DNA from: Burkholderia cepacia
GTDB taxonomy: Bacteria > Pseudomonadota > Gammaproteobacteria > Burkholderiales > Burkholderiaceae
Length of the DNA: 64,000 nt
Assembly (NCBI RefSeq): GCF_001718835.1
Contig: NZ_CP013444.1
Location: 3,162,001-3,226,000 of the forward strand
Reading direction: 5' to 3'
In this document: positions 1-8,164 of the stretch, in pieces
How positions within the stretch are numbered: position 1 is the first letter of the stretch
How the letters are laid out: each line of letters opens with the position of its first letter
Position numbers and translations under genes: made by a program
The notes under the pieces: model-generated
Database searches by the model: none
The model's input: only the letters and a program-made list of their open reading frames with translations
Told to the model about the DNA's origin: nothing

Positions 1-139
1 CCGCCGGGGGAGTCCGCTCGATCCCGGGCCTTGCCTGGGGGACGGCGGCATCATGCGCCGCGACACTCGCGCGCGATTGCCACCGCCGGCCCGAACCTGC
101 GACACTGCCGATCGTGACCCGACGGCAGACAACCCCAGC

Positions 140-1540
140 ATGACGACACCCTTCAAGCCGCTGCTTCGACGCGCCGCCGCGCTCGCGCTGATCGCCGCGA
201 TCGGCTACGCGGGCTACATGCTGTCCCGGCTCGCGCCGGTCGCGACCGGCTATGCGGCGAAGGCGCTGTGTTCCGGCGTGTATGTATCGGGCCGCCCTGC
301 CGCGTCCGTGATCGACGTCGACATCATGGCCGGCGTGCATCCGCTGCTCAAGCTGGTCCATCCGTCGGTCGACCCCGCCCGTCATCTGGCGCGCGCCACC
401 TTCGCCGGCTTCGCCGGACGCGAAGCCGACTTCCGGCCCGGACTCGGCTGCACGCTCGCGATCGGGCCGTCGCCCGGCGCGTTGCCGGCCGCGCTGCCCG
501 ACCCGGCCCCGCCGCCCGCCGCGCCTGCGGCAGCGCCCGCGCCGGATGACGGCGTGGACGCGCACAAGCTGCAGGCCGCGCTCGACCGCGCGTTCGACGA
601 GCCCGATCCGGCACGACCGCGGCGCACGCGCGCGGTCGTCGTGATGTGGCGCGGCCAGGTGATCGCCGAACGCTATGCGCCCGGCTTCACGGCCGACACG
701 CCGCTGCCCGGCTGGTCGATGACGAAGACCGTGACGGCCGCGCTGGTCGGCACGCTCGTCGCGCAGCACAAGCTGTCGCCCGATACGTCGGCGCTGCTGC
801 CCGAATGGCGCGGCAGCGGCGATCCGCGCGCGGCCATCACGCTCGACGAGCTGCTGCGGATGACGAGCGGCCTGCAATTCAACGAGGACTACGACGACCC
901 GCTGTCCGATGTCGCGTTGATGCTGTTCACGCAGCCCGATACCGCTCGGTTCGCATCGGCGAAGCCGCTCGCGGCGGCACCCGGCACGCAGTGGTCCTAC
1001 TCGAGCGGCACGAGCGCGATCGTCGCGCGCGTGATGCGCGAAGCGCTGGGCGGCACGGAAACCGACTATCTCGCGTTCCCCCAGCACACGCTGTTCGCGC
1101 CGCTCGGCATGGGCAGCGCGGTGTTCGAGCCCGACGCGTCCGGCACGCTCGTCAGCGCGTCGTACATGTATGCGAGCGCACGCGACTGGGCGCGCTTCGG
1201 GCAGCTTCTGCTGCAGGACGGCGTGTGGGACGGGCAGCGGCTGCTGCCGGCGGGCTGGGTACGCTACCTGACGCGCGCGACGCCGCAGTCGTCGCGCCAG
1301 GAGTACGGCGCGCAGCTGTGGGTCAAGGTGCCGGAGCCGTTCAACGATCGCGGCCCGCATGCGGTCGCGATGCCGGCCGACGCGTTTCATGCGGTCGGCC
1401 ATGAAGGCCAGTTCGTGAGCGTGGTGCCGAGCCGTCAACTGGTGGTCGTGCGGCTCGGGCTGTCGCGGCCGGAGGCCGCGTGGAACCACGAGGCGTTTCT
1501 CGCGCGCGTGCTCGACGCGGTACCGGCGCGCAGCGAGTGA
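140..1540 (+). CDS. Serine hydrolase, beta-lactamase/penicillin-binding-protein fold
   Basis: The 466-residue product has one N-terminal hydrophobic segment (about residues 15-32), so it is probably anchored in the inner membrane with a periplasmic domain. A proline/alanine-rich linker precedes the catalytic domain. Visible active-site motifs of the class C beta-lactamase/esterase superfamily are S-M-T-K (SxxK nucleophile) in GWSMTK, Y-S-S-G in the YxN position and H-E-G near the C terminus. I chose the ATG at 140 because the hydrophobic segment follows it directly and the upstream in-frame part is arginine-rich junk. Family members hydrolyse beta-lactams, esters or D-amino-acid peptides. The substrate here cannot be told from sequence. 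Confidence 0.85.
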   Translation: MTTPFKPLLRRAAALALIAAIGYAGYMLSRLAPVATGYAAKALCSGVYVSGRPAASVIDVDIMAGVHPLLKLVHPSVDPARHLARATFAGFAGREADFRPGLGCTLAIGPSPGALPAALPDPAPPPAAPAAAPAPDDGVDAHKLQAALDRAFDEPDPARPRRTRAVVVMWRGQVIAERYAPGFTADTPLPGWSMTKTVTAALVGTLVAQHKLSPDTSALLPEWRGSGDPRAAITLDELLRMTSGLQFNEDYDDPLSDVALMLFTQPDTARFASAKPLAAAPGTQWSYSSGTSAIVARVMREALGGTETDYLAFPQHTLFAPLGMGSAVFEPDASGTLVSASYMYASARDWARFGQLLLQDGVWDGQRLLPAGWVRYLTRATPQSSRQEYGAQLWVKVPEPFNDRGPHAVAMPADAFHAVGHEGQFVSVVPSRQLVVVRLGLSRPEAAWNHEAFLARVLDAVPARSE

Positions 1541-1596
1541 ACGCGGCCGGGCCCGCGCGCCGGGGTGCGCAGGCCGCGGGTCGCGCAGCCTGCCGC

Positions 1597-2220
1597 TCAG
1601 GGATTCTTGCTGCCGCCATAGGCTTCGAAGCCCGGACGCGCGGCGAGGCGCTCGACATAGCGCGTAACCGCCGGCAATTCCGGATGCTCGAACGGCGTGC
1701 CGAACCAGCGGTTCACCGACAGGCCGATCGGAATGTCCGCGAGCGTGAACGTATTGCCGGCCACGTACGCGCCCGTCTTGTCGAGTTGCGCGTTCAGCAC
1801 CTGCATGTGCTTCGTCCAGCCCGCGATCGACTGCGCGATGCCGGCCGGATCCTGGTGATCGGGCGACTTTCTCACGAGGCCCTGAAACGCGAATACCCAC
1901 GAACGGTTCATGTCCGAGGCCTGCCAGTCGATCCATTGATCGACCCGCGCACGCGCCTGCGGCTCGGCCGGATACAGCGCGTCGCCGCCGTAACGGTTCG
2001 CGAGGTAGCGGATGATCGTGTTCGATTCCCAGAGCACGAAATCGTCGTCCTTGATGACGGGCACGAGCGCGTTCGGGTTCAGCGCGAGATAGGCCGGATC
2101 GTTGGTCGTGCGAAAACCCGCGCCCCAGTCTTCCTGTTCGAACGGCAGGTTCAGCTCGGTGCACAGCCACAGCACCTTGCGGACGTTGATGGACGGAATC
2201 TTGCCGAGGATGTGCAGCAT
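1597..2220 (-). CDS. Glutathione S-transferase family protein
   Basis: The 207-residue protein has the two-domain GST layout. The N-terminal thioredoxin-like half (about 1-80) includes the [14 protein letters not shown] strand-turn that binds the glutathione gamma-glutamyl group (the V-P and E-S residues). The rest is the helical domain. The ATG at 2220 is preceded by a strong AAGGAG site, whereas upstream extension gives no GST-like sequence. The family conjugates glutathione to electrophiles or acts in dehalogenation or isomerisation. The neighbouring membrane genes are a separate unit 140 bp away, so there is no pathway context. Confidence 0.88.
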   Translation of the reverse strand: MLHILGKIPSINVRKVLWLCTELNLPFEQEDWGAGFRTTNDPAYLALNPNALVPVIKDDDFVLWESNTIIRYLANRYGGDALYPAEPQARARVDQWIDWQASDMNRSWVFAFQGLVRKSPDHQDPAGIAQSIAGWTKHMQVLNAQLDKTGAYVAGNTFTLADIPIGLSVNRWFGTPFEHPELPAVTRYVERLAARPGFEAYGGSKNP

Positions 2221-2362
2221 GCAGTCTCCTTGTTCCTTTTGAGGTCGGGTACGGCGATTCCGGAATCGTCTGATTATCGCGGATTCTTTTCCATCGAATC
2301 CATCGATGATCGCGTTGCAAGCGAAAAATCGGGAAGCAGGATTCATCGTTTGCACGCCTCGC

Positions 2363-2833
2363 TCACATCGGCTTGAGCACCATCAGGAAGTAGACGGACA
2401 GCATCGCGAAGAACGCCGGATAGCCGAGCAGTTCCCAGCGCTTCGCATAGCGCCAGTAGCGCTCCGGCAATGCGGCGTCGCCGTTCGCATGCGCGCGCTT
2501 CGCCATCGATGCGAGTTCGAGCTGCAGCCACACGACCGGCAGCCAGCACGCGCCCGCGAGCAGGTACAGGCCGAGCGACGCGACGAGCCACGGCGTATGC
2601 CACGGCCAGCCGGCGGTGTGCGCGAGCCAGAGCCCCGATGCCGGCTGGAAGATCACGGCCGGCGTCGTGAACCACCAGTCCGCGCGCACCACGAGGCGCG
2701 ACACGGCCGCGATCGCGGGCACCGACTGCGTGCGGTTCGCGAAGAACAGGTAGAACGCGGTGCCGAACCCGGTGCCGACCAGCAGCACCGAGGACAGGAT
2801 GTGAAGCGCCTTGACGACGAGATAGGTATTCAC
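2363..2833 (-). CDS. DUF2269 family integral membrane protein
   Basis: The 156-residue protein is mostly hydrophobic, with about four transmembrane helices (starting with [19 protein letters not shown]). This is typical of DUF2269 proteins, whose function is unknown. It starts with GTG at 2833, and the GTGA overlaps the stop of the upstream SDR/DoxX-like gene, so the two are almost surely translationally coupled. The conserved HILSS and the tryptophan-rich centre (RADWWFTTP) fit the family. The pairing of an SDR/DoxX-like protein with DUF2269 suggests a joint membrane role, but no substrate is evident. Confidence 0.85.
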   Translation of the reverse strand: MNTYLVVKALHILSSVLLVGTGFGTAFYLFFANRTQSVPAIAAVSRLVVRADWWFTTPAVIFQPASGLWLAHTAGWPWHTPWLVASLGLYLLAGACWLPVVWLQLELASMAKRAHANGDAALPERYWRYAKRWELLGYPAFFAMLSVYFLMVLKPM

Positions 2834-4092
2834 GAACGCTCCTCCTCAGCAAACAGGATCAACAGGATCGCGAGAATCGGCACGTTCTTGAGCACGGGGC
2901 CGAACGGTTCCGCGAGCAGCGCCGGCATCGTGACCGCGATGACGGCCGAGTACGCGACGATCAGCGCCGCTTGCGCAGCCCACAGGCGCCGTGAAGGCGC
3001 GGCGACGGTCGCGATGCCGAATACGAAATCGAGCGCGCATGCCGCATAGAGCGCGGCCAGCGCGGAGATTCCGGTCAGGTGCACGTGCGCGAGCAGCGCG
3101 AGGCTCGCGGGCAGCGGATGGACGAACGCGCTGGCGATGGCCGTCCAGATCCACACGATCGCGAGCGAGCCCGTCAGCAGCGGACGCCGCCACGCCGCGA
3201 GCGCTTCGTGGCGCAGCGCCACGGCCTGCGCGCCGATGAACGCGCGCAGGCCGCGCGGCGGCCGGCCGAGCGCCGCGCTCGACGCGGCGAGCTCGCCGGT
3301 ATTGCCGGCGCGCAGCATCGTCCACGTGTCGCGCGTGAACATCGCGCCTGGCATCCGCCCGGACAGCGCCGCCGCCGCGCCGCAGAGCGCCCCCGGCACA
3401 CTGACGCGCATCGCAGGCGGAAACCCCATCGCGCGCCGGTAGATCGCGAGCATCTCGCGGTATTCGACTTCGTCGTTGCCGACCACGTCGACGATGCGGT
3501 CGCCTGCGGCGGGCCGCTCGATCAGCCGCGCGACGACTTCGGCGAGATCGTCCACGTGCACGGGGCGCAGCCGCTGACGGCCGCCCGCCGGCAGCACCTG
3601 CACGGGCAGGCTCGCGAGCATCCGGAAAAACCGCGCGGACGCGCCGTCCGTGCCGTAGACGAGCGCGGGCCGCACGATCCGGAAATCGATCGGCAGCGTC
3701 TGCAGGTACGCGTCGGCGGCGAGCTTGCTCGCGAAATACGCGGTATCGCCGCGTTCGACGCCCAGCGCGGAAATCTGGACGATCCGCCGGACGCCGGCGC
3801 CGCAGCACGCATCGAACAGCGCGCACGGCGCGGCACGGTGCACGGCGTCGAGCGTCGCGCCGCGCCGATCGGCGAGGATGCCGACCGCATTGACCACCGC
3901 ATCGATCCCGTCGAGCCGCGCGCGCCAGTGTTCGGGCCGCACGTCGCGCGCATAGTCGATCGCGATCTCCCCGGGGCCCGCCGCCCGACGCCCGGCATGC
4001 ACGCCGCGCAGCACGCGATGGCCGTCGGCGTCGAGCTGCGCGCACAGTGCCCGCCCGATGAAGCCGTTCGCGCCGCAAACCAGGATATTCAT
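2830..4092 (-). CDS. SDR family NAD(P)-binding protein fused to a DoxX-like membrane domain
   Basis: The 420-residue fusion has an N-terminal extended-SDR/NmrA-type Rossmann domain (about 1-290) with the nucleotide loop GANGFIG at the start and a YFASK catalytic-type YxxxK. A C-terminal hydrophobic domain (about 305-415) has four membrane helices of the DoxX-like kind. The ATG at 4092 has GGAGG about 8 nt upstream, so the longer reading is rejected. It heads a two-gene operon with DUF2269. A perfect inverted repeat about 60 bp upstream (4151-4168) matches one at the promoter of the adjacent GbsR-type gene, suggesting control by that regulator. The reaction is unknown; a membrane-tethered oxidoreductase or epimerase is the likely class. 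Confidence 0.85.
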   Translation of the reverse strand: MNILVCGANGFIGRALCAQLDADGHRVLRGVHAGRRAAGPGEIAIDYARDVRPEHWRARLDGIDAVVNAVGILADRRGATLDAVHRAAPCALFDACCGAGVRRIVQISALGVERGDTAYFASKLAADAYLQTLPIDFRIVRPALVYGTDGASARFFRMLASLPVQVLPAGGRQRLRPVHVDDLAEVVARLIERPAAGDRIVDVVGNDEVEYREMLAIYRRAMGFPPAMRVSVPGALCGAAAALSGRMPGAMFTRDTWTMLRAGNTGELAASSAALGRPPRGLRAFIGAQAVALRHEALAAWRRPLLTGSLAIVWIWTAIASAFVHPLPASLALLAHVHLTGISALAALYAACALDFVFGIATVAAPSRRLWAAQAALIVAYSAVIAVTMPALLAEPFGPVLKNVPILAILLILFAEEERS

Positions 4093-4150
4093 GCCGATGC
4101 CTCCGTCGCGTGCGCTGACCACATCGCTTTTCATCCTCTATTTACAGTTA

Positions 4151-4168
4151 TTTCTGTATAAACAGAAA
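4151..4168. promoter_or_regulatory. Putative operator for the GbsR/MarR-type regulator
   Basis: TTTCTGTATAAACAGAAA is a perfect 7-bp inverted repeat with a 4-bp spacer, preceded by CAGTTA. The same CAGTTATTTCTGT half recurs at 4766-4778 in front of the neighbouring regulator gene. It lies between the regulator's 3' end and the SDR gene start, where a promoter for the SDR/DUF2269 operon is expected. Confidence 0.6.
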
Positions 4169-4208
4169 CTCACACTTCAAAAAAAGCGGGCTGCGCGCCC
4201 GCTCCGGC

Positions 4209-4745
4209 TTACTTCGACGACGGCTTGCGCCTGACCGTCTGGCTGATCTTCGCGCCGATGCCGAGCGCCTTCATCAGCGTATCGGGCTTGAGCCGCAGCA
4301 TTTCGTCCGACCAGGTCGTGAGCGTCTCGACGAACTGCAGCGTGTCGCGGATGCGCTGTTCGGTCTCGCGGCTCTCGTTCGCGATCTCCGGATTCGTCAG
4401 GCAATCGCGCAGCACCGTGAGCGTCGGCTCGATCTCGCGCTGCCGCCGCCCTTCCACGATCAGCTTGAACAGTTCCCAGATGTCGGTCGACGTCTCGAAG
4501 TGGTCGCGGCGGTCGCCCAGCACGTGCACGACCTTCGCGAGCCGCCACGCCTGCAGTTCCTTCAGGCTCGTGCTGACGTTGGAGCGCGCGACGTTGAGCG
4601 TCTCGGCGATCTCGTCGGCCGCGACCGGCCGGCCGGCCAGATACAGCAGCGCGTGGATCTGCGAGACGGTGCGGTTGACGCCCCACCGCGAGCCCATTTC
4701 GCCCCAGTGGAGAATGAATCGTTCGGCAATCGGTGTGAGTTCCAT
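4209..4745 (-). CDS. GbsR/MarR-family winged-helix transcriptional regulator
   Basis: The 178-residue protein has a winged helix in its first half (VSQIHALLYLAGRP, then the recognition region VARSNVSTSLKELQ) and the wing VVHVLGDRRDHFE. Both are characteristic of the GbsR-like branch of MarR proteins, which often bind small ligands as dimers. Later in-frame starts exist at 4763 (ATG) and 4781 (TTG). I prefer the ATG at 4745 because a good promoter (TTGACA, 17 bp, TAAATT) ends just upstream and would place the transcript start at or next to this ATG. Matching inverted repeats at its own promoter and before the SDR/DUF2269 operon suggest autoregulation plus control of that operon. Confidence 0.85.
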   Translation of the reverse strand: MELTPIAERFILHWGEMGSRWGVNRTVSQIHALLYLAGRPVAADEIAETLNVARSNVSTSLKELQAWRLAKVVHVLGDRRDHFETSTDIWELFKLIVEGRRQREIEPTLTVLRDCLTNPEIANESRETEQRIRDTLQFVETLTTWSDEMLRLKPDTLMKALGIGAKISQTVRRKPSSK

Positions 4746-4752
4746 GGCGTGA

Positions 4753-4789
4753 AATTTAGGCATTTCAGTTATTTCTGTCAAGAGAGAAA
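4753..4789 (-). promoter_or_regulatory. Promoter with embedded operator of the GbsR-type gene
   Basis: On the minus strand, TTGACA (4781-4776) and TAAATT (4758-4753) are separated by 17 bp. The -35 box lies inside the imperfect inverted repeat TTTCTGTCAAGAGAGAAA (4772-4789), which differs from the perfect repeat at 4151-4168 in its spacer and in one base of the right arm. A repressor bound here would block its own promoter. Confidence 0.55.
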
Positions 4790-4906
4790 TGTCCGGCGGC
4801 GGGCCGGCGGGTTTTGGGGGAGCGCTTGCCGCGTCGGCCGCCGCTTCCTTTACAATGCGCGAACTTCGCCGTTTCCAGGCTTTCCGCTTTTACACAAGAG
4901 GGTTCC

Positions 4907-6109
4907 ATGATCATCAAACCGCGCGTGCGTGGCTTCATCTGCGTGACGACACATCCGGTCGGCTGTGAAGCCAACGTCAAGGAACAGATCGACTACGTGA
5001 CTTCGCACGGCCCGATCGCCAACGGCCCGAAAAAGGTGCTCGTGATCGGCGCGTCGACCGGCTACGGCCTCGCCGCCCGGATCTCGGCCGCCTTCGGCGC
5101 GGGCGCGGACACGCTCGGCGTGTTCTTCGAGCGCGCCGGCAGCGAAACGAAGCCGGGCACGGCCGGCTGGTACAACAGCGCCGCGTTCGAGAAATTCGCC
5201 GCCGAAAAAGGGGTCTATGCGCGCAGCATCAACGGCGACGCATTCTCCGACAAGGTCAAGCAGGTCACGATCGACACCATCAAGCAGGATCTCGGCAAGG
5301 TCGATCTCGTCGTCTACAGCCTCGCGGCGCCGCGCCGCACGCATCCGAAGACGGGCGAAACCATCAGCTCGACGCTCAAGCCGATCGGCAAGACGGTCAC
5401 GTTCCGCGGCCTCGACACCGACAAGGAAGTGATCCGCGACGTCACGCTGGAACCGGCGACGCAGGAAGAGATCGACGGCACCGTCGCCGTGATGGGCGGC
5501 GAGGACTGGCAGATGTGGATCGACGCGCTCGATGAAGCCGGCGTGCTGGCCGACGGCGCGAAGACGACCGCGTTCACGTATCTCGGCGAGCAGATCACGC
5601 ACGACATCTACTGGAACGGCTCGATCGGCGAAGCGAAGAAGGATCTCGACAAGAAGGTGCTGTCGATTCGCGACAAGCTGGCCGCGCACGGCGGCGATGC
5701 GCGCGTGTCGGTGCTGAAGGCCGTCGTCACGCAGGCGAGCTCGGCGATCCCGATGATGCCGCTGTACCTGTCGCTGCTGTTCAGGACGATGAAGGAAACC
5801 GGCACGCACGAAGGCTGCATCGAGCAGGTGTACGGGCTCTTCAAGGACAGCCTGTACGGCGCGACGCCGCATGTCGACGAAGAAGGCCGCCTGCGCGCGG
5901 ACTACAAGGAGCTCGATCCGCAGGTGCAGGCGAAGGTCGTCGCGCAGTGGAACCACGTGACGAACGACAACCTGTACGAGCTGACCGACTTCGCCGGCTA
6001 CAAGACCGAGTTCCTGCGCCTGTTCGGCTTCGAGATCGCCGGCGTCGACTACGACGCGGACGTGAACCCGGACGTGAAGATCCCCGGCATCATCGAAGTG
6101 TCGGCCTGA
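4907..6109 (+). CDS. fabV: FabV-type trans-2-enoyl-CoA/enoyl-ACP reductase
   Basis: The 400-residue protein matches the FabV/TER family in length and sequence: N terminus [20 protein letters not shown], nucleotide-binding loop [22 protein letters not shown] loop, and the family's Y-x8-K catalytic pair in [10 protein letters not shown]. FabV uses NADH to reduce the enoyl thioester in the last step of fatty-acid elongation and is known in Burkholderia and Pseudomonas as a triclosan-insensitive alternative to FabI. The ATG at 4907 follows an AAGAGGG site. The gene stands alone, divergent from the regulator, and ends at a long hairpin. Confidence 0.95.
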   Translation: MIIKPRVRGFICVTTHPVGCEANVKEQIDYVTSHGPIANGPKKVLVIGASTGYGLAARISAAFGAGADTLGVFFERAGSETKPGTAGWYNSAAFEKFAAEKGVYARSINGDAFSDKVKQVTIDTIKQDLGKVDLVVYSLAAPRRTHPKTGETISSTLKPIGKTVTFRGLDTDKEVIRDVTLEPATQEEIDGTVAVMGGEDWQMWIDALDEAGVLADGAKTTAFTYLGEQITHDIYWNGSIGEAKKDLDKKVLSIRDKLAAHGGDARVSVLKAVVTQASSAIPMMPLYLSLLFRTMKETGTHEGCIEQVYGLFKDSLYGATPHVDEEGRLRADYKELDPQVQAKVVAQWNHVTNDNLYELTDFAGYKTEFLRLFGFEIAGVDYDADVNPDVKIPGIIEVSA

Positions 6110-6125
6110 GCCCGGGCTGCATCGC

Positions 6126-6157
6126 GCCCGTCGCGCGCCGCGTGGCGCACGACGGGC
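6126..6157. terminator. Hairpin between convergent genes, likely terminator of fabV
   Basis: Arms 6126-6139 and 6144-6157 pair over 14 positions with one C-A mismatch around a GCGT loop. There is no T-run after it, so it is not a canonical intrinsic terminator, but its place between the fabV stop and genes on the other strand fits a bidirectional end. Confidence 0.45.
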
Positions 6158-6176
6158 CGCTTGACGCGCGGCGCGC

Positions 6177-6338
6177 TCAGAGCGCCGCGCCGTCCTCCAG
6201 ATAGACGCCCGACGACAGCGCCTGCTTCACCTGCCGGGTGCGTTCGTCGGTGGCGACCTCTTCCGCCCTCGCCTCGATCGCGTCGTACGCCTGGCGCGCA
6301 GGCGTGCGGCGAGCGTCACCGCACGTCGCGCGCCGCAT
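6177..6338 (-). CDS. Possible small 53-residue protein
   Basis: The open frame runs from an ATG at 6338 to TGA at 6177 and overlaps the end of the zinc-peptidase-like gene by 23 nt. The predicted protein is charged, and its second half (AYDAIEARAEEVATDERTRQ) looks helical and less arginine-rich than typical shadow frames here. I do not recognise it. It may be a coupled small protein or a decayed continuation of the upstream gene after a frameshift. Confidence 0.3.
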   Translation of the reverse strand: MRRATCGDARRTPARQAYDAIEARAEEVATDERTRQVKQALSSGVYLEDGAAL

Positions 6339-6894
6339 CCCAGAGATCGCGTGCGCCCAGCGCCGCGTGCCACGCGTCGAACTGCGCGCGCCAGGATTCG
6401 AACGGCTCCGCCAGCGGATGGCGCGGATCGTCGCTGAGCGAATACGCCATCCCTTCGATCAGCCAGCGCGGCTTGGTCGCGACGGCCAGGTTGCCGAGCA
6501 CTTCCGCCTGGCGGTGATGGATCAGCTCGTGCGCGAGAAAATAGGTCTGCCAGCCGCGCGGCGCGACGACCACGCCGGCATTCCCGACCGCTTCCGCCGC
6601 GCGCCGCCCGAGGCCGAACGCGTCGGCGCACGCTTGCGTCGCGCAGAACACCACGCGCGGCGCGGCGTGAAATTGGCCGGTGACGGCCGCCGCTCGCGCA
6701 TAGCCTGCGCCGTACAGTTGCCGGGCTTCGCCGAGCTTCGCGGCGTCGTCGATGCAGATGTCCGCGTCCGGGCATGTGACGCCGGGAACCAGCGCGGGCG
6801 CGACGACGCGCAGCGGCTTCACGAACGCGAATGCCGCGATCGGGAGCGCGATCAGGAGACCGGTGACGGCGACGGCGAGGTGTCTGCGTTTCAT
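6316..6894 (-). CDS. Putative membrane-anchored zinc peptidase-like protein (HExxH)
   Basis: The 192-residue product begins MKRRHLAVAVTGLLIALPIAAFAF, a signal peptide or anchor. The body contains LAHELIHHRQAE, a plausible HExxH zinc site, followed about 25 residues later by LIEGMAYSLSDD, whose glutamate could be the third zinc ligand as in gluzincin-type peptidases. Four cysteines (TCPDADIC and FCATQAC) may form disulphides, fitting a periplasmic location. I chose the ATG at 6894 because the signal sequence starts there. I cannot name a family, and a peptidase role is inferred only from the motif. Confidence 0.7.
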   Translation of the reverse strand: MKRRHLAVAVTGLLIALPIAAFAFVKPLRVVAPALVPGVTCPDADICIDDAAKLGEARQLYGAGYARAAAVTGQFHAAPRVVFCATQACADAFGLGRRAAEAVGNAGVVVAPRGWQTYFLAHELIHHRQAEVLGNLAVATKPRWLIEGMAYSLSDDPRHPLAEPFESWRAQFDAWHAALGARDLWDAARDVR

Positions 6895-6963
6895 GGCGAT
6901 GGGTGAAGGGTCGTCAGCCTGACGACAGGTTTCAGTTGGCTGGAGAAGCACGACGGTACACCA

Positions 6964-7557
6964 TCACGATGCGCGCTGCACGATCAGGCGATGCACGCGC
7001 TTGCCGGACGACTGGTTAACCGTTTCCGTATCTGAAACGACGGTCGCATTGCGCATCGCCGCGGTGACCAGCGCCGCGTCGAACGACGCATACAGCCGTC
7101 CGGACGCATCCCGCCGGCTCTCGCCTTCCGACACGCGCCAGCTCAGGTAGAGCACGCCGCCCGGCTTCAGGATCGCGAGCAGGCGGCCGCACGCGTCGCC
7201 AATCTCCTCGGGCGGCAGATGCATGATGACCGTCTCGCACAGGATGTTGTCGAACGACGCGTCGTCGATCCCGTCGAGCGCGGGGAGCGCCGCGTTGAGG
7301 AAGCGCAGATGCGGATAGCGCGTGCGCGCCTGTTCGAGCAGCCCCGGCGATGCGTCATAGCCTGCGGCGGGAAAGCCGTTCGCGTTCAGCCACGCGACGT
7401 CCCGCCCGGCGCCGCAGCCGATATCCGCCGTGCGCCCGCCCGGCGCGAAGTGCCGCATCAGCAGCGCATACATGTCGGTGGGCGCGGGCTGGTCCTGCCA
7501 TTCGTCGGCAAACGCCTGCGCCGCCGTGTCGTAGGTGTCGATCGTGATCCGGTCCAT
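6964..7557 (-). CDS. Class I SAM-dependent methyltransferase
   Basis: The 197-residue protein has the Rossmann-fold methyltransferase signature. Motif I is TADIGCGAGRD, the acidic end of strand 2 is AAGYDASPGLL, and the later strands are DNILCETVIMHLP and LLAILKPGGVLYLSW. The ATG at 7557 is preceded by GGAGG. The upstream sequence on the same strand is a truncated OsmC frame that runs up to this start, so the gene may have been placed here by the event that cut OsmC. The methyl acceptor is unknown. Confidence 0.88.
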   Translation of the reverse strand: MDRITIDTYDTAAQAFADEWQDQPAPTDMYALLMRHFAPGGRTADIGCGAGRDVAWLNANGFPAAGYDASPGLLEQARTRYPHLRFLNAALPALDGIDDASFDNILCETVIMHLPPEEIGDACGRLLAILKPGGVLYLSWRVSEGESRRDASGRLYASFDAALVTAAMRNATVVSDTETVNQSSGKRVHRLIVQRAS

Positions 7558-7616
7558 TCAATCCTCCGTTCCTGACGTCGATTCGATTGAAGACAGCACG
7601 ACCTGAACCGGCTTGT

Positions 7617-7772
7617 GCAGATGCATGCCGCGAGCGCGCATTCGAGCAGTTCGTGAGGGCGCATGCCGGCGTCGCCGCCAATGCCGTTCTTGCAGGTGTC
7701 CGCGACGATCCGGTGGCGGCCGGACGTCAATGCGACGCCGTAGCGTTCGCCGTGTCTCGTGGCAGTCGCCAT
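7617..7772 (-). pseudogene. Truncated OsmC-family remnant (N-terminal part only)
   Basis: From the ATG at 7772, about 52 codons read as the start of an OsmC/Ohr-like peroxidase, with the hallmark stretch GIGGDAGMRPHELLECALAAC containing the region of the first catalytic cysteine. After roughly 7617 the frame loses similarity and runs into the methyltransferase gene without the second half (second cysteine, C-terminal strands). Intact OsmC proteins are about 130-140 residues. This is a broken copy, and a functional short protein is unlikely. Confidence 0.65.
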
Positions 7773-7897
7773 GCCGGTCTCCGGTTCAGGGGCGCATACA
7801 GATTACGCGCCGCGCGCGAGCGGGAAAAGATGAGTGACTGTTCCGGTATCGGGGGTACTACGCACCCGGGGTCGAATCAACCACTCATTTCTTGTCG

Positions 7898-7915
7898 TGT
7901 AATCACATGTAATTG
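7898..7915. promoter_or_regulatory. TGTAAT direct-repeat motif upstream of the heme protein-lodAB genes
   Basis: TGTAATCACATGTAATTG contains TGTAAT twice, 10 bp apart (one helical turn). It lies 249 bp before the first gene of the lod group and matches a motif at 13119-13136 in 16 of 18 positions. The roughly 390 bp between the OsmC remnant and the gene at 8165 holds no other convincing feature. Confidence 0.45.
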
Positions 7916-8164
7916 TTTCAGCGATGCCATCGACCTATTCTTCGGCTCGATCGGGTCCTTCCGTACATCTCTACCCCAATGGCAAGAAAACAAGGTCCGA
8001 GACCATATCCAGCGCCGTAATTAATTTCGACAACCATCAATCAAACCGCAACACTGAATCGCACCGCAATAGCGTCAGGCTGATTAAAGCGCGAAGACGA
8101 ACGCGACTCCTCGCGCGGTGCCCATGCATTGTCCGACAGAGAATTGAATCGACCGGAGGAACAA

